Positions 14,766 to 24,601 of a stretch of DNA of 64,000 bases are shown here, in pieces; position 1 is the first letter of the stretch; each line of letters starts with the position of its first letter. The translations under genes were made by a program, and so were the position numbers. The notes beneath the pieces were generated by a model. That model saw only the letters and a list, made by a program, of their open reading frames with translations. It was not told the origin of the DNA and did not search any database. Location of the stretch: NCBI RefSeq assembly GCF_010692725.1, contig NZ_JAAFZB010000092.1, positions 310,001 to 374,000 on the forward strand. Reading direction: 5' to 3'. The DNA is from Flavihumibacter soli (GTDB lineage Bacteria; Bacteroidota; Bacteroidia; Sphingobacteriales; Sphingobacteriaceae).

Positions 14766-16700
14766 TCAAACAGGAATAGTAAAACAAAAGGTGCTGCCTT
14801 TCCCCAATTCACTTTCCGCCCAGATCTTGCCATTGTGTCTTTTTACAATCTCGGCACTTAAATACAGTCCTATACCAAATCCGGAAACATTGGAATTGTT
14901 CTCCACACGATAGAACCGGTAAAACAGGTTATCGATTTCCTCCTGTGGAATGCCGATACCTTCATCTTTTACGCATACCTGTACACATTCCTTTAATGCT
15001 ACACAGCTCACTCGGATTGTTTTACTGTTTGCTGAATATTTAACGGCGTTACTGATTAAATTGGTGATCACATTTCCGATCTTATCCCGGTCTGCATGGA
15101 CGGTTGCTGAAATGACAGGGTTAAAAATTATCGTATGTGATGCTATCGTCGTGTTAGTTTCCTCTTCAATTTCCTTCAGCAGTTCACACATATCGAAAGT
15201 CTGTCTTTTTAGATCCACCTTTCCGCTTTCCAGGCGGGAGACATTTAGAAAACCATTGATCATGGTTTCCATTTTACGGATCTGCTTATTCGCTTTTTTC
15301 AAAGCACCGGTCATAAAGGCGTCCTGATCTTTTGATCTGCCTAACAACACCTGTATATATGCGCTTAAGGAAGTAAGGGGTGTCTTGAGTTCGTGACTCA
15401 CCATCCCGATAAAGTCATTCTTCCGCAGTTCATCCAGCTTTCTCTCGGTAATATCCATGATTGTGCCGGTGATGGTTGATGGCTTGCCAAACTCATTGAA
15501 TGAAATTTTACCGGTTGAACGAAGCCACCTCTTTTCAGAATGATTTTTGGGAACAATCTGGTATTCCTTTTCAAAACTGGTTTGATTAACGATTGCTTCA
15601 TTTACCGCCTCCTCGATTATCTTTCTGTCTTCAGGAACCACCATTTCCAGGCTCTCGGAAAAACTAAGCTGCTGGTCGGCTTCTAACCCGTGAATGATGC
15701 GTGCTCTATCCGAAAGATCAAGCAAGCCTGTCTCTAAATTAGCGTCCCAGGTCCCGAGCTTGGCTGTCGCGACAGCAAGCCGGAATTGTTGATCTGCCTT
15801 CTCGATTTCTTTGCGGGCAACTACCTTATCCGTTACATCAATGGCTACAATCATGACGGCGTAGGACTTGCCGTTTTCGTCCTTCATCGGTTCATAAACA
15901 AAGTCAAGATGCACAATTTCCTTCTTACCGTTACGAATCAGCATGATCTCATGTTCATCGGCATGGAAGGTTTGCCCGGTAGAGAAAACCTGGTCGGTAA
16001 TGGGCCGATAGAATTCGGCTGCTTCAGAAAAAACTTCCCAGTAGGGTTTTGATTTTATTTCTACCCGATTTTTCCCCGTTAATTCAATAAAGTTGTCATT
16101 AACTTCAACCACGAACAATGGGTCGCCCTGTACAATACACATCCCTACAGGAGCCTGCCTGACCATATTCCGGATGTTCTCCTCGCTGGCCTTAAGCCGT
16201 TTAATAGCAATAACTTTATCCGTTACTTCCGAACAAATAACCAGGATTCCCTTAATTTCGCCGTTCTCATCCTTGATGGGGCTGTACGAAAAATCAAAAT
16301 AGCAATCCTCAAGATAGCCGTTCCTGTCAAGTGGTACCATGAAATTAGGAAATCCAATAGTATTTCCGTCCATTACACCGGTAAACATCGGACCTATAGT
16401 ATCCCATATTTCAGCAAACGTTTCCCGAGCACTCAGTCCCATTGCCTGGGGATGCTTATTTTTTCCAAGAATCGGCCTGAAGCTATCGTTATAGAGTTGT
16501 GTATACTCCTTACCCCAACAGATTAATACCGGAAAGGCGGTGGTGAACATCATGCTGACTGTTTGCTTAAGCGCAGCAGGCCAATTTACAGGAGCGCCTA
16601 ATGTGGTCTTCGTCCAGTCTATTGAGCGGATTAACGAGCCTATTTCACCGCCTCCTTCTAAGAACTTACAATCACTGGGGTGAACACTCATTTCATTCAT
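14766..16700 (-). CDS. cytoplasmic multi-PAS sensor histidine kinase
   Basis: A 644-residue kinase without membrane helices: PAS domains at about 45-170, 180-300 and 305-420, HisKA around 425-490 with the phospho-His in MVSHELKTPL, and HATPase to the C-terminus with DEGIGIP and GFGIGLYL. The first PAS stretch contains WGKEYTQLYNDSFRPILG, as in Bacteroidota light/redox-type PAS kinases, but no cofactor can be deduced. No response regulator is adjacent, so the partner is unknown. An alternative start is the ATG nine bases downstream. The gene converges with the upstream hydrolase set. Confidence 0.9.
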   Translation of the reverse strand: MNEMSVHPSDCKFLEGGGEIGSLIRSIDWTKTTLGAPVNWPAALKQTVSMMFTTAFPVLICWGKEYTQLYNDSFRPILGKNKHPQAMGLSARETFAEIWDTIGPMFTGVMDGNTIGFPNFMVPLDRNGYLEDCYFDFSYSPIKDENGEIKGILVICSEVTDKVIAIKRLKASEENIRNMVRQAPVGMCIVQGDPLFVVEVNDNFIELTGKNRVEIKSKPYWEVFSEAAEFYRPITDQVFSTGQTFHADEHEIMLIRNGKKEIVHLDFVYEPMKDENGKSYAVMIVAIDVTDKVVARKEIEKADQQFRLAVATAKLGTWDANLETGLLDLSDRARIIHGLEADQQLSFSESLEMVVPEDRKIIEEAVNEAIVNQTSFEKEYQIVPKNHSEKRWLRSTGKISFNEFGKPSTITGTIMDITERKLDELRKNDFIGMVSHELKTPLTSLSAYIQVLLGRSKDQDAFMTGALKKANKQIRKMETMINGFLNVSRLESGKVDLKRQTFDMCELLKEIEEETNTTIASHTIIFNPVISATVHADRDKIGNVITNLISNAVKYSANSKTIRVSCVALKECVQVCVKDEGIGIPQEEIDNLFYRFYRVENNSNVSGFGIGLYLSAEIVKRHNGKIWAESELGKGSTFCFTIPV

Positions 16701-16964
16701 ATGCGAATTTGCGTTATTTGCTGCCGGACTAAAATAAAAATTATCCGTGTAAAACCTTTTTATCGGGATGTTTTACTCCTTTCTCATCTTTTAGGCTCTT
16801 TAAATCAAAAGCTCCAAAAGAGATGTTGCAATTTTTACCGGTAATTCAATGGTGTTTTGGTAAATTGTATATGGATTATGATGGCAAATTAAAGATCTTG
16901 ATGAGACATTCAATTTTTCGAATCAGCTCATTTGAATTTGCCTGATTTTGTAAATCTTTTGCAT

Positions 16965-17513
16965 ATGAAACGAAAGATGTTTTTAAGCTTTCTTGCAGCC
17001 CTGCCTGTAATAAAGGTATTTGGAAGTATTAAGATTCCGTTTCTTTCGGGCGCCTGCAGGACGCAAAAGGATCAGGAAGGTCCTTTCTACAAGGATGGGG
17101 CTCCGAAAAAATCGGTGATAGAGACAGACGGGAAACGGTTAACTATCGAGGGAAGAATTCTTTCGGCCAAAGACTGTTCCTCACCTGTGGCTAATGCTGT
17201 CGTTGATGTATGGCATTGCGATAAGAATGGGGATTATGACAACGAAGGTTACAAATGCAGGGGCACCGTCCTGGCTGACAGTAAGGGGAACTATTCCTTT
17301 ACAACGATTTATCCGCCTGGCTATGGTTCAAGGCCCCGGCATATTCACTTTAAAGTCAGGGCAAAGGGTTTTCCGGAACTCACCTCGCAAATATATTTCA
17401 AGGGAGATCCCCGGATCAATAACGATTTTGCAAGGAATGCGGAATCCGGCAGGGTTCTGGATCTTACTGATAAAAAAGAATTCCTGGCAGCCCGGTTTGA
17501 TATTTACATTTAG
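16965..17513 (+). CDS. secreted intradiol ring-cleavage dioxygenase-like protein
   Basis: About 182 residues with an N-terminal signal-like segment (MKRKMFLSFLAALPVIKVFG) followed by a compact intradiol dioxygenase domain. Motifs are DVWHCDKNGDY (Tyr ligand candidate Y91), YPPGYGSRPRHIHFKV (Y120, H126, H128), matching the Tyr2-His2 iron site of protocatechuate/catechol dioxygenases. Stand-alone exported members are common in Bacteroidota, and their substrates are uncertain. The frame is open from a TTG at 16932, but the ATG at 16965 gives the better signal peptide. Divergent from the PAS kinase. Confidence 0.82.
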   Translation: MKRKMFLSFLAALPVIKVFGSIKIPFLSGACRTQKDQEGPFYKDGAPKKSVIETDGKRLTIEGRILSAKDCSSPVANAVVDVWHCDKNGDYDNEGYKCRGTVLADSKGNYSFTTIYPPGYGSRPRHIHFKVRAKGFPELTSQIYFKGDPRINNDFARNAESGRVLDLTDKKEFLAARFDIYI

Positions 17514-17994
17514 TCAGTTCCCTTTAATTTCGCTGGCAGGCGGAGGTTGGAAGGTTGTGTAAGGAAGCCGGCTCTGCAGCTTGAGGGGGGAGTAGATGAA
17601 GTGCTAAAAGTAAAGGCTTAAAATCGGAATGAAGACTCGGGGCAAATTAATTTCTTCGGAGCAGTTTTTGTCTATGTTGTCACAGATTAAGCCTTCAAAA
17701 AGGCTAGAAGCCGTCTTCAAGTTGTTTGGAGACGGCTTCGTCCATTACAGGCGTTGAGCAACCGGGATTTTTAGCTTTAAATGACTGGGAAAAAGAAGAC
17801 TCCAAGTGTGGATTATTCTTCCGAAATGAATGCTCCCCATTGAGGGTAGAATTCCAGATCTGACCTAATCTTGGTATTCTTTTTTATGATTTGCATTGGA
17901 TACAATAAGCCACTAGCTACCAGGCCAATGTTTTGATTTACCGTTGTTAATCAATAAATTGGGAAGAGCTAACGCTTCGGCTGGAATACATTAT
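17514..17994. other. gene-free stretch with a perfect inverted repeat
   Basis: No supported gene. GAAGCCGTCT (17707-17716) and AGACGGCTTC (17730-17739) form a perfect 10-bp stem with a 13-nt loop. No T-tract follows on the plus strand, so it is a weak terminator candidate for the dioxygenase gene, 190 bp after its stop. Confidence 0.5.
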
Positions 17995-20328
17995 ATGAAA
18001 AGATCATTTACTTTAATCGCCTTATTAATTGGATTTGCATCATACGGCCAGCAGTGGACGCAGAAAACGCATGATGGCTTTTCGACTATTAATAATTCTA
18101 AAGGCCAGTCGCTGGGATATTCCAGCGCTTCGGGAATTAAAATATTGACTGTTGATGGTTTGGCCTTCAAGGATCTGAACAAAAACGGCCAGTTGGATAA
18201 ATACGAGGACTGGCGTTTATCGTCAGATGTGCGTGCAAAGGATCTGGCTTCCAGAATGACGGTGGACCAGATGGCGGGACTGATGCTTTATAGTGGGCAC
18301 CAATCGATACCGGCCAGATCTGTAGGTTTTGGAAGCGGGACATATAACGGAAAGCCACTTTCGGAAAGCGGTGCCAAGCCTTCTGATGTCTCTGATCAGC
18401 AAAAGAAATTTCTGATCGATGATAACCTGCGCCATGTTCTGATCACTTCTGTTGAAAGTCCGGCGATAGTGGCCAAATGGAATAATAATATGCAATCGCT
18501 CGTCGAGGGAACGGGCCTGGGCATCCCGGCGAACACCAGTTCAGATCCCCGGCACGGTGCCGTAGCGAATGCGGAATACAATTTAGGCAGCGGTGGTAAA
18601 ATTTCCATGTGGCCGGAAGCTCTTGGCCTTGCGGCTACATTTGATGCTCAACTTGTACAAAAGTTTGGGTCTATTGCCGGAAGAGAATACCGGGCTATGG
18701 GAATCACCACAGCATTGTCACCACAGATTGACCTGGGTACCGAACCCAGATGGAACCGGATCAATGGCACCTTTGGTGAGGACCCTGATCTGTCTGCCGA
18801 TATGGGCAGAGCTTATATCGATGGTTTTCAGACCTCTTCTGGAAAAGACGAAATAAAAGACGGTTGGGGCTATCACAGTGTCAATGCTATGGTAAAACAC
18901 TGGCCAGGCGGCGGCCCGGAGGAGGGAGGAAGAGACGGCCATTTTGCCTACGGCAAGTTCGCTGTATATCCCGGCAGTAATTTTCAGGCACATCTCATTC
19001 CATTCTTAAAAGGTGCATTCAATTTATCGGGCAAAACCAGGATGGCTTCAGCAGTAATGCCCTACTATACTATTTCCTTTGATCAGGATAAAAAGAATGG
19101 AATAAACGTTGGTAATGGTTTTTCAAAATACATCGTTAACGATTTACTGAGAAAAAAATATTCTTATGACGGCGTTGTTTGTACAGACTGGCTTATAACC
19201 GGGGATGAAGGAAAGTCGCCTGATATTTTCGCCGGGAAACCCTGGGGTCTTGAAGCCCAGACTGTGGCGCAACGGCATTACCAGGCAATTATGGCAGGTG
19301 TGGATCAATTTGGTGGCAACAATGCTGCGGGGCCCGTATTGGAGGCTTACCAGATGGGTGTGAAAGAGCATGGGGAAGCCTTTATGAGAAAGCGCTTCGA
19401 GGAATCTGCCGTAAGGTTATTAAAGAACATTTTCAGGGTGGGGCTTTTTGAAAACCCTTACCTGGACCCGCAGGCCTCAAAAGATATAGTTGGTAATCCT
19501 GAATATATGAAGGCGGGCTATGAAGCCCAGTTGAAATCCCTGATCCTGTTGAAGAATAAAGGCGGGGTATTGCCGGTTAAGAAAAGCAAATTGGTGTATG
19601 TCCCGAAAAGAACTTTTCCTGCTGCAAGGGATTGGTTTGGTAATATTACTCCGGAGAAAATAGATTACCCGGTAAATATGGACATCGTAAAAAGATATTT
19701 TACAACGACGGAAGATCCTTCACAGGCGGATTTTGCGATTGTGGTTGTTAATAGTCCTGATGGTGGAGTAGGATATAGCCGGGAGGATCGGGAGAAAGGC
19801 GGTAACGGCTATGTGCCGATCTCGCTGCAATATGGTCCCTACACGGCTTCGCTGGCAAGAGAAAAGAGTATCGCAGCCGGGGATCCGGTGATCGAATCAT
19901 CGGTCACAAATCGTTCCTACAAAGGAAAAGTGGTAACCGCTTCCAACGTAACGGATCTTAATTTGATACTGGAAACCAAAACAGCGATGAAGGGAAAACC
20001 CGTGATTGTAGTTGTAAATGCAAATAAACCAATGGTTTTTGCTGAATTTGAAAAGGAGGTTGACGGTATTATTTATGGATTCGGTGTAATGGACCAGGCG
20101 GTAATGGAGACCATATCAGGATTAAGTGAGCCTTCGGCGCTTCTCCCGGTGCAGATGCCTTTAAACATGGAAACGGTCGAACAACAACTGGAGGATGTTC
20201 CCCGTGACATGAAAAGTTATATTGACAGCGAGGGAAATGTTTATGATTTTGGTTTCGGGATGAACTGGAAAGGGATTATCAATGATAAACGCACTGAACA
20301 GTACCGGAAGAAGATCACAAGCCGCTAA
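17995..20328 (+). CDS. glycoside hydrolase family 3 protein
   Basis: About 777 residues with a signal peptide (MKRSFTLIALLIGFASYGQQ). The GH3 N-terminal barrel includes the MVKHWPGGGPEEGGRDGHF loop and the nucleophile region GVVCTDWLITGD (Asp in CTDW). The C-terminal alpha/beta sandwich contains SLILLKNKGGVLPV, and the protein ends in the beta-glucosidase-like tail YDFGFGMNW. Family members release glucose or xylose residues from oligosaccharides. It is secreted to periplasm or surface. No SusC/SusD pair is nearby, so it is not in a classical polysaccharide utilisation locus. The upstream TTG at 17944 is not needed. Confidence 0.9.
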   Translation: MKRSFTLIALLIGFASYGQQWTQKTHDGFSTINNSKGQSLGYSSASGIKILTVDGLAFKDLNKNGQLDKYEDWRLSSDVRAKDLASRMTVDQMAGLMLYSGHQSIPARSVGFGSGTYNGKPLSESGAKPSDVSDQQKKFLIDDNLRHVLITSVESPAIVAKWNNNMQSLVEGTGLGIPANTSSDPRHGAVANAEYNLGSGGKISMWPEALGLAATFDAQLVQKFGSIAGREYRAMGITTALSPQIDLGTEPRWNRINGTFGEDPDLSADMGRAYIDGFQTSSGKDEIKDGWGYHSVNAMVKHWPGGGPEEGGRDGHFAYGKFAVYPGSNFQAHLIPFLKGAFNLSGKTRMASAVMPYYTISFDQDKKNGINVGNGFSKYIVNDLLRKKYSYDGVVCTDWLITGDEGKSPDIFAGKPWGLEAQTVAQRHYQAIMAGVDQFGGNNAAGPVLEAYQMGVKEHGEAFMRKRFEESAVRLLKNIFRVGLFENPYLDPQASKDIVGNPEYMKAGYEAQLKSLILLKNKGGVLPVKKSKLVYVPKRTFPAARDWFGNITPEKIDYPVNMDIVKRYFTTTEDPSQADFAIVVVNSPDGGVGYSREDREKGGNGYVPISLQYGPYTASLAREKSIAAGDPVIESSVTNRSYKGKVVTASNVTDLNLILETKTAMKGKPVIVVVNANKPMVFAEFEKEVDGIIYGFGVMDQAVMETISGLSEPSALLPVQMPLNMETVEQQLEDVPRDMKSYIDSEGNVYDFGFGMNWKGIINDKRTEQYRKKITSR

Positions 20329-21276
20329 ACAATACACAATCAAGTTTAAGGTGTTAAAAGTATACTGTTCAGGCCTTTAAGGATCTATATAATATATTTA
20401 TTCAGTATATTTAGGTTTGTTACTGGATTTATCATAGCCGGTTTCTGCAGAAATTACATTCATGATATGGACTTGGACCAAAACCGGTCGATAAGGTTCG
20501 AGGAATGTTGACCGTTTGAAGGATTGCTAGTTAATTCTTCAAAATAAAACATCTCCAGACGGGGAGAATGGAGATGTTTCAAACTAACCAATTGAGATCA
20601 TACTAACCAATAATATAACTCAGGTCAAATATACGGCATGAGATTAAAAATGTATAATTAAATTTCATGTTTTTTGTATTAATTCTGTATTAGCTTATAA
20701 ATAATAGTATAATGCTATTATTTTATACAATAGTTTCTAATTGTATTAAGGATTTTAAGTATTGTATAGTATTTATTGACTATTTATCGGGAAATCGATA
20801 AATACAAAAAGTTTATTTGGGGTAATTGTTAGTTTATTTTCGCCATGAAGGGATTTCGGCAGAAATACTTATCGATTTGTATTTCAAATTATATTTTATT
20901 TAAAGAATTATAGATACACTGGATAGGAATGGGACCATGCAGCCTATGAATTCCTTTCCCATTCAAATCATTTCGAAAAACGTAGTGTGGTTGCGAACAT
21001 GCCCCTGGAAGGTACTGAATGTTCGAGCCCGGAATGATTCAGGTACTGGCTATAAAAAATCTTTGCAATTGGTTCCCTCCGATAAATTCATTCTATTCTC
21101 ATCTGGCAACGCGTAAATTTTGAAGTGCTATGCAACATATGGATGGCAGGACATGTCCTTTCTATGGAAGAATTCCGGGCTCTGTAACAATCAGGTTAAT
21201 TTTAAGACTGCAGGGTAGCGATGCTTTGGAATTTGTAAATTTAAATCAGCACTAACCCTTTAGCTGGATCACATTA
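20329..21276. other. long A+T-rich intergenic region with three inverted repeats
   Basis: No gene is supported over almost 950 bp. It contains a perfect 10-bp stem AAACATCTCC/GGAGATGTTT (20547-20579), an 8-bp stem AATAATAG/CTATTATT (20700-20722) and a 9-bp stem TATTTATCG/CGATAAATA (20781-20804), within very A+T-rich sequence. The first may be a terminator for the GH3 gene. The other two could be operators or an untranslated RNA for the downstream gene. No known riboswitch was recognised. Confidence 0.5.
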
Positions 21277-23940
21277 ATGAGCAAGATAATTATCCTTATG
21301 GTGTTTTTTGCCCTGATAATGTCCGATGCACGCGGTCAACTGGCTGATTCGGTGGTTGCTAAGAAGAAGTACTTTACCTCAGCTTTCACGGGAGAAATTA
21401 CGCTGGACGGTATCCCGGATGAGGAAGCCTGGAAATCTGTTGAATGGGGCGGCAACTTTATTCAGTCGCAGCCGCACGAGGGCAGGGCGCCGACACATCC
21501 CAGCAGCTTTAAGATTATTTATGATACGAAGTACTTATATCTGGCTTTCGACTGTGCAGATCCGTCAATTGATTCGATCAGTAAATATATGGGACGTCGG
21601 GATGAATTCCCGGGAGACTGGATCGAAGTCAACATTGATAGCTATCACGACCTTCGCACAGCCTTCTCGTTTACCCTTTCAGTTTCCGGGGTTCGCGGGG
21701 ATGAGTTCGTATCGAACAACGGCAATAACTGGGATGCCAACTGGAATCCGATCTGGTTCGGTAAAAGTCATATCAATGATAAAGGCTGGACGGCTGAAGC
21801 AAAGATCCCTTTGAGCCAGCTGAGGTATGGTAATGAGCCGGAAAAGGTATGGGGTATTCAATTTACCAGGCGCCTGTTCAGGAAGGATGAACGCTCGGTA
21901 TGGCAGCTTATACCGCGGGGCGCCGGTGTGTGGGTGAGCGGCTTTGGCGAATTGCACGGGATAAAGAATATTCCCGTTCATCGCCAGGTGGAATTGGCGC
22001 CGTATATTACTACACAGGCAGATAAATATGAAGCCGAAGCCGGTAATCCATTTGCAACCGGCACGGATACAAAATTCAGCGCCGGATTGGATGGCAAGTA
22101 TGCCGTCACGAACGACCTGATCCTGGATTTCACGGTCAACCCTGACTTCGGCCAGGTGGAAGCAGATCCCTCTCAGGTACGTATCGATGGTTTCCAGAAC
22201 TTTTTCGAAGAGCGGCGACCATTCTTTATTGAAAGCAGGAACATTTTTGAATACCAGCTGACAGGTTCGGAGGCGGGGGGGGACTACGATAGTGACCTCT
22301 TATTTTATTCCCGGCGGATAGGCAGTTCTCCGCATAAATTTCCGGATTTAAACCCCGGTGAATTTGTTTCCATTCCGCAGAACGCATCTATCTTAGGTGC
22401 GGCAAAGTTCAGCGGCAAAACAAAGAAAGGCTGGAGTATAGGCATTCTGGAGAGTATCACTCAACGGGAAATGGCTGTAATAGATCAGGCAGGCGAACGG
22501 CGAAAGGAACTGGTCGAGCCCCTCACGAATTATTTTGTTGGGCGGGTGCAAAAGGATTTTAACAGTGGTAATACGATCATCGGGGGTATCATCACCGGCG
22601 TAAACCGGGAGGCAGGTCTGGAGGATCTCCTTCACCGGAATGCCTGGAGCGGAGGCGTGGATATGTTGCATTACTGGAAGAACAGGACCTGGTATATCCG
22701 CGGAAACTTTGTGGGTAGCCTCGTTAAGGGCACTAAGGAGTCGGTTCTGCTGACTCAAACCGGTTTTGAGCATCTTTTCCAGCGGCCCGGTGCAAGTGAG
22801 GTTTCTGTAGACAGCAGCCGGACGTCGCTGAGCGGAACAGGCAGTACGATCAGGTTCGGGAAGATTGGGGGGAAATCCGGTAAAATGGGGCAAGTATTTA
22901 AGTTTGAAACCGGTCTGACCACCCGCTCACCAGGCCTGGAGCTTAACGACATCGGCTTCTTGCTCACTACCAATGAAATAAATCATTTTACCTGGGCGGG
23001 ATTGCAATTTCTGAAGCCCTTTTCCATATTCCGGGAGGCACGTATGAACTATAATCATTGGTTGCGCTGGGATTACAGCGGTAAGTTCCTCTACCAGGCG
23101 TTCAATTTTAACGCACATGCGACTTTCAGGAACAACTGGCAGACAGGAACGGGCGCGACCTGGAATACTTTTGATATCTCAAATAATGCCTTGAGAGGCG
23201 CATCAGCACTCAGAAGGCCTGAGGGAATTAGCCAATGGGCGTATTTAAACACAGATTATACTAAAAAGCTAAGTTTCAGTGCGGAGATCTCAAATTCCTG
23301 GGGATTTGATAATACGGTAAAGTCTCACGATTATTTCCTTGGCCTTACCCTTCAACCATTAAATGCCCTCAGGATCAGCCTGAATGCCAGTTATTCAAAA
23401 TACTGGCGCAGGCAGGACCAATTCATCAGCAATATTTCAGTCCCGGATATGGACAGAACAATTGTCGGCGAGGTATCTCAGGAAACCCTGCGTTATACCG
23501 CGAGGCTAAGTTATAATATCACTCCTGATCTGACCATTCAGTATTACGGGCAGCCCTATATTACACGGCCCTTATATAATAATTTTGCATACGTTTCTGA
23601 TCCTCTGGCGAATAAGTACAATGACAGATTCCGGCCCTTTAACTCAAATGAGATAAGTTTCAGCGACGGAGTTTACAGTGTGGACGAAAACGCGGACGGT
23701 ATACCTGACTATAGCTTTGGCAAACCGGACTTTAATTTTGTGCAGTTCAGATCGAACCTGATCTTGCGATGGGAGTACAAGGCAGGTTCCGAGTTTTACC
23801 TGGTCTGGGCACAGGGAAGCACGCCCAATGCTCTGTCTGATCTGAATTCGCCTTTGACCGAAAGCCTCTGGAATAATGCATTTTCTGATCAGTTCAGAAA
23901 TTCGCTGCTGTTGAAGGTGACCTACCGCTTTCTAAAATAG
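21277..23940 (+). CDS. DUF5916 outer-membrane protein with CBM9-like domain
   Basis: An 887-residue exported protein (signal peptide to about residue 20, ARGQ). Residues about 30-220 form a CBM9-like carbohydrate-binding fold (ITLDGIPDEEAWKSVEW start; FDCADPSID; GDWIEVNIDSYHD). The remainder is a long beta-strand region typical of DUF5916, with FFEERRPFFIES and a final strand ending VTYRFLK, suggesting an outer-membrane barrel. Proteins of this family are common in Bacteroidota and have been linked with carbohydrate or envelope functions; the exact role is unknown. It is isolated by a long upstream region. Confidence 0.85.
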   Translation: MSKIIILMVFFALIMSDARGQLADSVVAKKKYFTSAFTGEITLDGIPDEEAWKSVEWGGNFIQSQPHEGRAPTHPSSFKIIYDTKYLYLAFDCADPSIDSISKYMGRRDEFPGDWIEVNIDSYHDLRTAFSFTLSVSGVRGDEFVSNNGNNWDANWNPIWFGKSHINDKGWTAEAKIPLSQLRYGNEPEKVWGIQFTRRLFRKDERSVWQLIPRGAGVWVSGFGELHGIKNIPVHRQVELAPYITTQADKYEAEAGNPFATGTDTKFSAGLDGKYAVTNDLILDFTVNPDFGQVEADPSQVRIDGFQNFFEERRPFFIESRNIFEYQLTGSEAGGDYDSDLLFYSRRIGSSPHKFPDLNPGEFVSIPQNASILGAAKFSGKTKKGWSIGILESITQREMAVIDQAGERRKELVEPLTNYFVGRVQKDFNSGNTIIGGIITGVNREAGLEDLLHRNAWSGGVDMLHYWKNRTWYIRGNFVGSLVKGTKESVLLTQTGFEHLFQRPGASEVSVDSSRTSLSGTGSTIRFGKIGGKSGKMGQVFKFETGLTTRSPGLELNDIGFLLTTNEINHFTWAGLQFLKPFSIFREARMNYNHWLRWDYSGKFLYQAFNFNAHATFRNNWQTGTGATWNTFDISNNALRGASALRRPEGISQWAYLNTDYTKKLSFSAEISNSWGFDNTVKSHDYFLGLTLQPLNALRISLNASYSKYWRRQDQFISNISVPDMDRTIVGEVSQETLRYTARLSYNITPDLTIQYYGQPYITRPLYNNFAYVSDPLANKYNDRFRPFNSNEISFSDGVYSVDENADGIPDYSFGKPDFNFVQFRSNLILRWEYKAGSEFYLVWAQGSTPNALSDLNSPLTESLWNNAFSDQFRNSLLLKVTYRFLK

Positions 23941-23980
23941 AATGAAGACAGTTATATAAACTGAAGGCACCAGGAGATTA

Positions 23981-24601
23981 ATGGTCACAGACACTCATAT
24001 GGAAGTAAATTATTCGGGACGTTTGCGCTTCGAGCCACTGGCAAAGTCTAACTGGAATAAATTCGCTGAACTATTCGGTGAAAAGGGAGCCTGCGGAAAC
24101 TGCTGGTGTATGTATTACAGATTGAATAAGGACGAGTTCAACGAAGGTAAAGTAAACGAGGGAAACAGGCAGGCTATGAAACAACTTGTCTGGTCGGGGC
24201 AACCCACCGGAATAATCGCTTTCTACGGAGACGTGCCGGTTGCCTGGTGTGCCTTTGCGCCCCGGAAAGATTTTGAAAAATTATCACGATCCCGTGTGCA
24301 CAAACCGATAGATGATCAACCGGTATGGTCTATACCCTGCACTTTCATAGCTAAAAATTTCCGGAGAAGGGGCGTGTCGGTTGAACTGCTGAAGGGCATA
24401 GTCAGCTACGCCCGTGAAAAAGGGATCAGTATTATTGAAGCCTATCCGACTATTCCCACGCAGGAGAGTCTTCCGGACTCATTTGCATGGATTGGTCTTT
24501 ATAAATCCTTTGAACGGGCAGGTTTTCGAATCGTCGACACTACTTCAAAAAACAGGCCTATGGTAAGATATTACGTGGAGGGAATCGAACAAAACTTATA
24601 A
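23981..24601 (+). CDS. GNAT-family N-acetyltransferase
   Basis: A 206-residue protein whose middle and C-terminal parts carry the GNAT acetyl-CoA site: IPCTFIAKNFRRRGVSVELL, with the R-R-x-G-V pattern in motif A, followed by a helix, SIIEAYP and the C-terminal FERAGFRIVD. The N-terminal region is Cys-rich (ACGNCWCMYYR), typical of a Bacteroidota/Actinobacteria subgroup whose substrate is unknown. ATG 23981 has a strong AGGAG ribosome site five bases upstream. The 3' end overlaps the convergent kinase gene by 6 bp. Confidence 0.85.
   Translation: MVTDTHMEVNYSGRLRFEPLAKSNWNKFAELFGEKGACGNCWCMYYRLNKDEFNEGKVNEGNRQAMKQLVWSGQPTGIIAFYGDVPVAWCAFAPRKDFEKLSRSRVHKPIDDQPVWSIPCTFIAKNFRRRGVSVELLKGIVSYAREKGISIIEAYPTIPTQESLPDSFAWIGLYKSFERAGFRIVDTTSKNRPMVRYYVEGIEQNL

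Noticed and set aside
22393-22893. Long antisense frame inside the DUF5916 gene
   Set aside because: It mirrors the codon pattern of the real gene, has no recognisable motif and no start signals; treated as a shadow.
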